This document shows, piece by piece, positions 7,318 to 11,330 of a stretch of 11,330 bases of DNA. Made by a program: the position numbers and the translations under genes. Numbering within the stretch: position 1 is the stretch's first letter; every line of letters begins with the position of its first letter. The stretch is from Chitinophaga pinensis (GTDB lineage: Bacteria > Bacteroidota > Bacteroidia > Chitinophagales > Chitinophagaceae), in NCBI GenBank assembly GCA_945866165.1, contig CAMBGO010000057.1:1-11330 (forward strand), in the 5' to 3' direction. Below the pieces are notes generated by a model. The model was not told the DNA's origin, made no database searches, and worked only from the letters and a program-made list of their open reading frames with translations.

Positions 7318-7341
7318 TTGCACTTATTAGTTGAACTTAGG
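7318..7341 (+). repeat. Imperfect 24-bp direct repeat, right copy
   Basis: TTGCAC, seven bases, then TTGAACTTAGG, as at 5920-5943. This copy directly abuts the -7 box at 7342, so it may have been the original upstream part of the lipoprotein promoter, with the other copy separated by the ketosynthase segment. Confidence 0.45.
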
Positions 7342-7349
7342 TAACTTTG
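7318..7349 (+). promoter_or_regulatory. Candidate promoter for the DUF4440 lipoprotein
   Basis: TAACTTTG (7342-7349) is an exact TAnnTTTG -7 box. The TTG at 7318-7320 lies 21 bases upstream, slightly more than the usual 19 or so. The ATG at 7398 is 48 bases downstream of the box, a normal leader length. Confidence 0.5.
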
Positions 7350-7397
7350 CTTATGTGAATTCCATAAACATTCATTTCAAATAACCTCAACGAAACT

Positions 7398-7832
7398 ATG
7401 AGAAATATTACATTCATATTGCTTTTTAGCCTGTTTTCACTGAGCTGCACAAAGCGAGAAGAACTGCTTAGTGAGAAGGAGGTATTTGCAGTCATCAACA
7501 GATTTGATGAAGGGTGGAGAAATAAAAATGCCGAATTGGTTGACTCCGTATTATCAGAAAAATACCTCTACTTTACCCAATCCGGACATATATTTACACG
7601 GTCCAATATTGTTTCTACTGCTGGTTCAGATATTTATGAACTACAAACAATGGAAAGAGAAAATCTAACTATGCAAATCGAAGGGGACTCTGCGGTGGTT
7701 AATACCATTTGGAAAGGTAAAGGATACTACCATGGCGAACAATTTAACGATAAGCAACGTTGTAGCATCACCATTGTTAAACATGATGGCCAAGTTAAGA
7801 TTCTTGCAGAACATTGCACCCCAATCAAATAA
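7398..7832 (+). CDS. Lipoprotein with DUF4440/SnoaL-like (NTF2-like) domain
   Basis: This 144-residue protein begins with a lipoprotein signal: MRNITFILLFSLF, then the lipobox LSLSC with Cys17 as the lipidated residue. The mature part is one NTF2-like domain of the DUF4440 type. EVFAVINRFDEGWRNKNAELVDSVLSEKYLYFTQSG (28-63) is the helical start with the conserved W and the ILSEDY-like turn. EGDSAVVNTIWKGKGYYHGEQF, QRCSITIVKHDGQVKIL and AEHCTP supply the sheet. Family members are often small-molecule binding or isomerase-like, but most have no known activity; none is assigned here. It has its own candidate promoter and is separated by 96 bases from the next gene. A second, overlapping frame at 7471-7668 is only a shadow. 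Confidence 0.88.
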   Translation: MRNITFILLFSLFSLSCTKREELLSEKEVFAVINRFDEGWRNKNAELVDSVLSEKYLYFTQSGHIFTRSNIVSTAGSDIYELQTMERENLTMQIEGDSAVVNTIWKGKGYYHGEQFNDKQRCSITIVKHDGQVKILAEHCTPIK

Positions 7833-7837
7833 TTAAT

Positions 7838-7863
7838 TTTTTTATGACCACCATCATAAAAAA
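7838..7863. repeat. 10-bp inverted repeat after the lipoprotein gene
   Basis: TTTTTTATGA (7838-7847) pairs perfectly with TCATAAAAAA (7854-7863) around a 6-base loop, five bases after the lipoprotein stop. The stem is nearly all A/T and no T-run follows it, so it is not a classic terminator. It could help end or stabilise the transcript, or be a regulator site for the next gene. Confidence 0.4.
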
Positions 7864-7894
7864 TTAAATTTACCGCTAGGTAAGAAATAAACGA

Positions 7895-7928
7895 TTTGAG
7901 GTAATTTTATCAATTAAAATACCTCAAA
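7895..7928. promoter_or_regulatory. Long inverted repeat abutting the GTG start of the Cys-rich gene
   Basis: TTTGAGGTA (7895-7903) pairs exactly with TACCTCAAA (7920-7928). Inside it, after one bulged A, TTTT (7905-7908) pairs with AAAA (7916-7919), leaving a 7-base loop: 13 base pairs in all. The last paired base directly precedes the GTG at 7929. In RNA it would hold the ribosome-binding region in a stem; in DNA it has the form of a dimeric repressor operator. Either would tie expression of the gene to a signal. Confidence 0.6.
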
Positions 7929-8228
7929 GTGAAAAACATAATTCTCTCTATCATATTATGTTCAGCTCATTTGATCACAAAAGCGAATAATACAAATTAC
8001 TTTATATCAATTCAGCAAGACAGTATTTGTGTTTGCAAAAAAGATACAACACTAAAATGCTGCAAAAAAAATACTTCAACATATTATGGAAATCCGAATA
8101 CCTTGTCGCCAAAGGAGAAAATGAAATATGAGGTAATGCAAAAAGGTGATTGTTGCACACATAATAAAAAAGAGAAGAAGGATAAAAACCCTTGTTCAAA
8201 CTGTAAAAAAGAAGCAGTAAAAAATTAA
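7929..8228 (+). CDS. Small secreted Cys- and Lys-rich protein, unknown function
   Basis: I recognise no family. This 99-residue protein starts at GTG; upstream in-frame codons run to a TAA at 7902 without any ATG, and the GTG gives a good signal peptide (MKNIILSIILCSAHLITKA, cleavage near 19). The mature part has eight cysteines as CxC (34, 36), CC (44, 45), CC (75, 76) and CxxC (89, 92). These are set in Lys-rich sequence, with a short cysteine-free middle (NPNTLSPKEKMKYEV). Paired cysteines in a small exported protein suggest metal binding or disulfide bonding; a copper or heavy-metal role is a guess. Transcription probably ends at the hairpins at 8266-8309 or 8349-8390. The real start and expression are uncertain, but the signal peptide and Cys pattern favour a real gene. 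Confidence 0.65.
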   Translation: MKNIILSIILCSAHLITKANNTNYFISIQQDSICVCKKDTTLKCCKKNTSTYYGNPNTLSPKEKMKYEVMQKGDCCTHNKKEKKDKNPCSNCKKEAVKN

Positions 8229-8265
8229 TAATCGCCCGAGGGTTTATTTACACATACTTTATGAC

Positions 8266-8309
8266 TCCCCTTCCCGATAATCTCGCTTCGCTCAATATCG
8301 GGAAGGGGA
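8266..8309. repeat. 14-bp perfect hairpin element (REP-like or terminator)
   Basis: TCCCCTTCCCGATA (8266-8279) and TATCGGGAAGGGGA (8296-8309) are exact complements around a 16-base loop containing CTCGCTTCGCTC. This is the most GC-rich stem in the window, 37 bases after the Cys-rich gene stop. No T-run follows, so it is better read as a structured intergenic repeat or mRNA-stabilising hairpin than as a standard terminator. Confidence 0.6.
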
Positions 8310-8348
8310 ATCTTAAGATATTAACTATAAGCAGAATAAACTGATTAC

Positions 8349-8390
8349 ATAAAAATAAAGGTCCTCATTACAGAGGACCTTTATTTTTAT
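8349..8390. terminator. Bidirectional intrinsic terminator
   Basis: Arms 8349-8366 and 8373-8390 are perfectly complementary over 18 bp, with core AAAGGTCCTC / GAGGACCTTT and loop ATTACA. The A-rich start and T-rich end (TTTATTTTTAT) supply a U-tract for transcripts in both directions. It sits between the convergent Cys-rich gene (+) and ester hydrolase (-) and should end both. Confidence 0.92.
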
Positions 8391-8408
8391 AACCCTTTCT
8401 TCTTGAAA

Positions 8409-10256
8409 TTAATTTTTCAAAACCGGTAGCTGTATTTGTGAAGATTCATTATATATTCTGATTGTGGCTTTCTGGAAATCACTATTTTTTGCTTCATAAA
8501 TATTCATGAACTTTTGTGGATTCCTATCAACCAAAGGAAACCAGCTACTCTGAACTTGTATCATCATTCGATGTCCCTTTTTAAAACAATGTGCAACATC
8601 GGGTAAGGTAAATTTAACTTTAGTCGGTTTGCCCGGAACAAATGGCTCTGGCTTTTCAAAACTATTCCTGAACTTACCCCTCATCACTTCACCACGAACC
8701 AGCATCTGGTAACCATTCATAACATATTCAGTTGGTGATTTATTTTCAAAATCATCTGGGAATACATCAATAAGCTTCACAACAAAATCAGCATCAGTAC
8801 CTGTAGTAGAAACCATTAAATCAGCAACAATAGGACCGCCTAATGTTAGGTCGCTTTCCAATACCTCCGTTTGATAAACCATCACATCGGTTCTGTTTGC
8901 AGCAAACCGCTGGTCATCTGTCATGTACTCTTGTGTCCTCTCCGGCAATACATCTGCAATATATGGCACGGGTTTAGCAGGATCACTTAGGTACTCATCA
9001 TATGAAGTGGATGTTTGCATTGCGGTTTTATGCAATAACCCATTTTTTCCAAGCGCATACGACTGCATCTGCATATTCGATGAAGGCCAGGTAGAAAATG
9101 TTCTCCATTCATTTGCACCACTAAAAAATATATTAGCTTCTTTAATTTGATCAATATTTCCTTTTCCCTTTAAATAATAATTAAAAAAAGGAACTTCAAT
9201 ATTCTTGCCATACCAATCACTTGTATTGCTTCCCCATTCAACATTTCCTAAATGAGTTCCATCATTGGCACCCCATTGTCCATGATACCATGGTCCCATT
9301 ACAAGTTTGTTATTATTCTTTGCCTTTGACTCTATAGCTGCATAAAGGTTCCAAGCACCATAACAATCTTCAGCGTCATATAATCCTCCTACAATTAATG
9401 ATGCTATGCCGGGATTGATCTTATCAACATGCGTCCTTGCGTTTCTTGCTTTCCAAAAAGCATCATAATTGGGATGCGCCATAAGATCTTTCCAAAATTG
9501 AATACTATCTCCCATTAATTTGGTGAAATTTGTTAAGGCGCCTGTTCTAAGAAAAAAATCATAGCTGTCTTTTGTAGGAAAAGGAAAGCCTAATGACCCT
9601 ACCGTTGTAGGCTTTGGCCTTGGCTTACCAAACCCAGTATAAAAACTGAATCCATCCATCAACATAAACGCACCATTATGATGAAAGTCGTCGCCCAAGA
9701 ACCACTCACTTACAGGTGCTTGTGGACTAACCGCTTTCAATGCGGGATGATTGCTATGAGCGGCCATGTTTGCATAAAAACCTGGATAGGATGTTCCAAA
9801 AACACCCACTTTACCATTGTTATTTGAAATGTTTTTTACTAACCAATCGATGGCATCATATGCATCCGTGGCTTCATCAATTTCATTTCCTGTTTTATTT
9901 GGATTAAAAGGACGCACATCTTCAAAAACACCTTCACTCATCCAACGTCCACGAACATCCTGTGTTACGTAAATATAATTTTCTTTTAGAAATGCTTTTC
10001 TTGGAGATTTCCAATAGGAAGCAAATTTATCTTCCCCATATGGTGCGCATGAATAAGGAGTTCTAATAATCAAGATGGGATGTTTCTCATTATTATCCTT
10101 CGGCATATAAACCGAAGTGAATAGCTTCACTCCATCGCGCATGGGTACCAAGAATTCCTTTTTGATATAATTATTTACAATCCAGGCGGAGTCGCTCTGT
10201 TGGGCGCTTGCCGTTATAGATGAAATAAGAAGTAACAGGATAAATACTTTTTTCAT
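8409..10256 (-). CDS. Secreted alpha-amino-acid ester hydrolase (CocE/NonD, X-Pro peptidase-like)
   Basis: I start it at the ATG at 10256-10254, giving MKKVFILLLLISSITASA|QQ as signal peptide and 615 residues; an in-frame ATG six codons upstream (10274) only adds MQIIYY. It is an alpha/beta hydrolase with a helical cap and a C-terminal jelly-roll, as in cephalosporin acylase-like enzymes. Numbering from the ATG at 10256, the nucleophile is Ser156 in GTSYPG, followed by Tyr157. Asp294 in GGLYDAEDCYG and His325 in PWYHGQW complete the triad. The acidic cluster that binds the substrate amino group in this family is present: Asp190 in GDDFHHNG, with Glu296 and Asp297. This favours EC 3.1.1.43, hydrolysis of esters or amides with a free alpha-amino group, in the periplasm or outside. 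It ends against the terminator at 8349-8390. Confidence 0.92.
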   Translation of the reverse strand: MKKVFILLLLISSITASAQQSDSAWIVNNYIKKEFLVPMRDGVKLFTSVYMPKDNNEKHPILIIRTPYSCAPYGEDKFASYWKSPRKAFLKENYIYVTQDVRGRWMSEGVFEDVRPFNPNKTGNEIDEATDAYDAIDWLVKNISNNNGKVGVFGTSYPGFYANMAAHSNHPALKAVSPQAPVSEWFLGDDFHHNGAFMLMDGFSFYTGFGKPRPKPTTVGSLGFPFPTKDSYDFFLRTGALTNFTKLMGDSIQFWKDLMAHPNYDAFWKARNARTHVDKINPGIASLIVGGLYDAEDCYGAWNLYAAIESKAKNNNKLVMGPWYHGQWGANDGTHLGNVEWGSNTSDWYGKNIEVPFFNYYLKGKGNIDQIKEANIFFSGANEWRTFSTWPSSNMQMQSYALGKNGLLHKTAMQTSTSYDEYLSDPAKPVPYIADVLPERTQEYMTDDQRFAANRTDVMVYQTEVLESDLTLGGPIVADLMVSTTGTDADFVVKLIDVFPDDFENKSPTEYVMNGYQMLVRGEVMRGKFRNSFEKPEPFVPGKPTKVKFTLPDVAHCFKKGHRMMIQVQSSWFPLVDRNPQKFMNIYEAKNSDFQKATIRIYNESSQIQLPVLKN

Positions 10257-10294
10257 ATAATATATTATTTGCATGATCTAATATACCCAAATTC

Positions 10295-10360
10295 ATGGAT
10301 ATCTGCCAGCAATATAAATATGGAATATCTTTATTTGATGTCTTTGTAATCAATATCCAT
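10295..10360. promoter_or_regulatory. Divergent spacer with three ATGGATAT-like half-sites
   Basis: ATGGATAT (10295-10302), ATGGAATAT (10320-10328) and the reverse ATATCCAT (10353-10360) lie between the ester hydrolase and the lipid kinase. The outer two form a perfect 8-bp inverted repeat 50 bases apart. They could be shared operator half-sites, but the spacer is so AT-rich that chance is realistic. I see no exact TAnnTTTG box facing either gene. Confidence 0.25.
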
Positions 10361-10413
10361 AAAGTCTTAAATTAAATAATATCAATTAGTGTAAATTGCA
10401 ATCATCTCAAGCA

Positions 10414-11265
10414 ATGAACTACTTCATTTACAACCCAATTTCTGGCAACTATCCGCATAATAAAAGAACTGCATTGCTCAAACTCATCAGATTGAATCCA
10501 GAAAATACGATTTTGGAAACCGAAAATAAAAATGATGAAAAAGAGCTAACTGAAATAGCTATTAAACTTGGTGCAAAAAAAATCATTGCCGTCGGTGGCG
10601 ATGGCACCATCAACAAAGTAGCTTCTGTCATCAGTGGAACAGATGTAGTTCTTGGAATCATCCCAATGGGTTCCGGAAATGGACTCGCAAGACACTTAGG
10701 AATTCCAATAAACCCGGCTGAAGCCTTAAAAAAGGCAATGACTGAAAATTCAATTAAAATCGATGCTTGTTCAATTAACAACAAACTATTTTTTTGCACT
10801 GCAGGAATTGGATTTGATGCGACAGTTGCAGAAGTCTTTGATAAAAGGGGAATTAGGGGATTATTAAATTATATGAAAGCCGTAATCATTTCACTATTCA
10901 AGTATAAAACAATAGAAATAGAAATCGAAAATGGTAAAAAAGAAGAACTATTTCTATTAACGATTGCAAACGCAAATCAATATGGAAACAATGCGTTTAT
11001 TTCCCCCCATTCAAATATTCAAGATGGCGAATTTGAAATCATCAAAATAAAAAAGAATAACTTATTCAACCTGCTATGTATTAGCATACGCCTATTTCTT
11101 AAAAATGTTCATAAATCAAAAGCAGTTGAAATAATTCCTGCCAAATCATTTAACATCAATTATAAGTCTGGCCAACCAATCCACTTAGATGGTGAAAGCA
11201 TAAAAACAGAAAACGCAGTTTTACAAATCGAAATTCTGCCTGGCATCTTAAATGTTGCTGTATAA
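10414..11265 (+). CDS. Diacylglycerol/sphingosine kinase-like lipid kinase (YegS/DgkB family)
   Basis: I start it at the ATG at 10414 (283 residues), because the family begins right at this point with MNYFIYNPISGN; a TTG at 10396 would add six residues without support. IIAVGGDGTINKVAS (57-71) holds the GGDGT nucleotide-binding motif. IPMGSGNGLARHLGIP (83-98) is the second conserved loop, and TAGIGFDATVAEVF (129-142) is the third. NIQDGEFEI (201-209) and HLDGE (257-261) close the C-terminal beta-domain. Members phosphorylate diacylglycerol or related lipids with ATP at the inner face of the membrane, and in bacteria recycle diacylglycerol into phospholipid. The exact lipid is not visible. It is transcribed away from the ester hydrolase and appears to be a single gene here. 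Confidence 0.93.
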   Translation: MNYFIYNPISGNYPHNKRTALLKLIRLNPENTILETENKNDEKELTEIAIKLGAKKIIAVGGDGTINKVASVISGTDVVLGIIPMGSGNGLARHLGIPINPAEALKKAMTENSIKIDACSINNKLFFCTAGIGFDATVAEVFDKRGIRGLLNYMKAVIISLFKYKTIEIEIENGKKEELFLLTIANANQYGNNAFISPHSNIQDGEFEIIKIKKNNLFNLLCISIRLFLKNVHKSKAVEIIPAKSFNINYKSGQPIHLDGESIKTENAVLQIEILPGILNVAV

Positions 11266-11278
11266 TTCGAATAAAGCC

Positions 11279-11303
11279 ACTTGTTAAAATTATTATTACA
11301 AGT
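11279..11303. terminator. Weak hairpin after the lipid kinase
   Basis: ACTTGT (11279-11284) and ACAAGT (11298-11303) are 6-bp arms around an AT-rich 13-base loop, 13 bases after the stop. The stem is short and no T-run follows, so termination here is only possible. Confidence 0.25.
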
Positions 11304-11330
11304 CAAATCGATAAACACCAAGTATGAAGT

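Noticed and set aside
8310..8319. ATCTTAAGAT palindrome between the two hairpins
   Set aside because: A 10-bp AT-rich palindrome with no gene start nearby; no function suggested.
10257..10274. Upstream ATG for the ester hydrolase
   Set aside because: MQIIYY would precede a normal MKK signal peptide; the internal ATG at 10256 gives the standard form.
10396..10413. TTG start for the lipid kinase
   Set aside because: The extra MQSSQA has no family support, while ATG at 10414 begins exactly at the conserved NPxSG strand.
1..11330. CRISPR, IS element, tRNA, phage or toxin-antitoxin system
   Set aside because: I found no repeat-spacer array, transposase, integrase, tRNA cloverleaf or small paired toxin-antitoxin genes on reading both strands.

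Overview
The window looks like chromosomal DNA of a Bacteroidota species, plausibly Chitinophagaceae or a relative. It is AT-rich, its start codons lack clear Shine-Dalgarno sequences, and its promoter-like boxes fit the Bacteroidota -7 consensus TAnnTTTG. Short signal peptides ending near Ala-Gln and one lipobox point the same way. Taxonomy is inferred from style only. I saw no rRNA, tRNA, CRISPR array, transposase or integrase.

Layout. Positions 1-3799 hold a tight minus-strand run, in transcription order: a secreted DUF885-family protein (3799-2144), a Rossmann-fold SAM methyltransferase (2138-1311), a family 8 glycosyltransferase (1287-397) and the start of a secreted amidohydrolase (356 to beyond the window edge). 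Gaps are 5, 23 and 40 bases, so this is a likely operon. A 177-bp divergent spacer (3800-3976) carries a 12-bp palindrome, a promoter candidate and a perfect 9-bp inverted repeat. It leads into a plus-strand pair four bases apart: an LLM-family flavin oxidoreductase (3977-5005) and a remote LpxL/HtrB-like acyltransferase homologue (5010-5780).

Positions 6046-7198 hold a beta-ketoacyl synthase broken by a one-base frameshift at 7000-7002, which separates the third catalytic residue from the rest. This orphan gene lies between two copies of an imperfect 24-bp direct repeat (5920-5943 and 7318-7341), so it may have arrived as a unit. Next come a DUF4440/NTF2-like lipoprotein (7398-7832) and a small secreted Cys/Lys-rich protein (7929-8228). 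The latter begins at a GTG immediately after a long, near-perfect inverted repeat.

Two strong hairpins (8266-8309 and 8349-8390) separate these from a convergent secreted alpha-amino-acid ester hydrolase (10256-8409). A divergent spacer then leads to a YegS/DgkB-like lipid kinase (10414-11265). Every intergenic gap is under 300 bases.

Functionally this is a mix of envelope and periplasm genes (secreted hydrolases, glycan or lipid modification) rather than one obvious pathway. The parts most worth following up are the frameshifted ketosynthase between repeats, the DUF885 protein without its metal motif, and the Cys-rich protein with its start-site hairpin.
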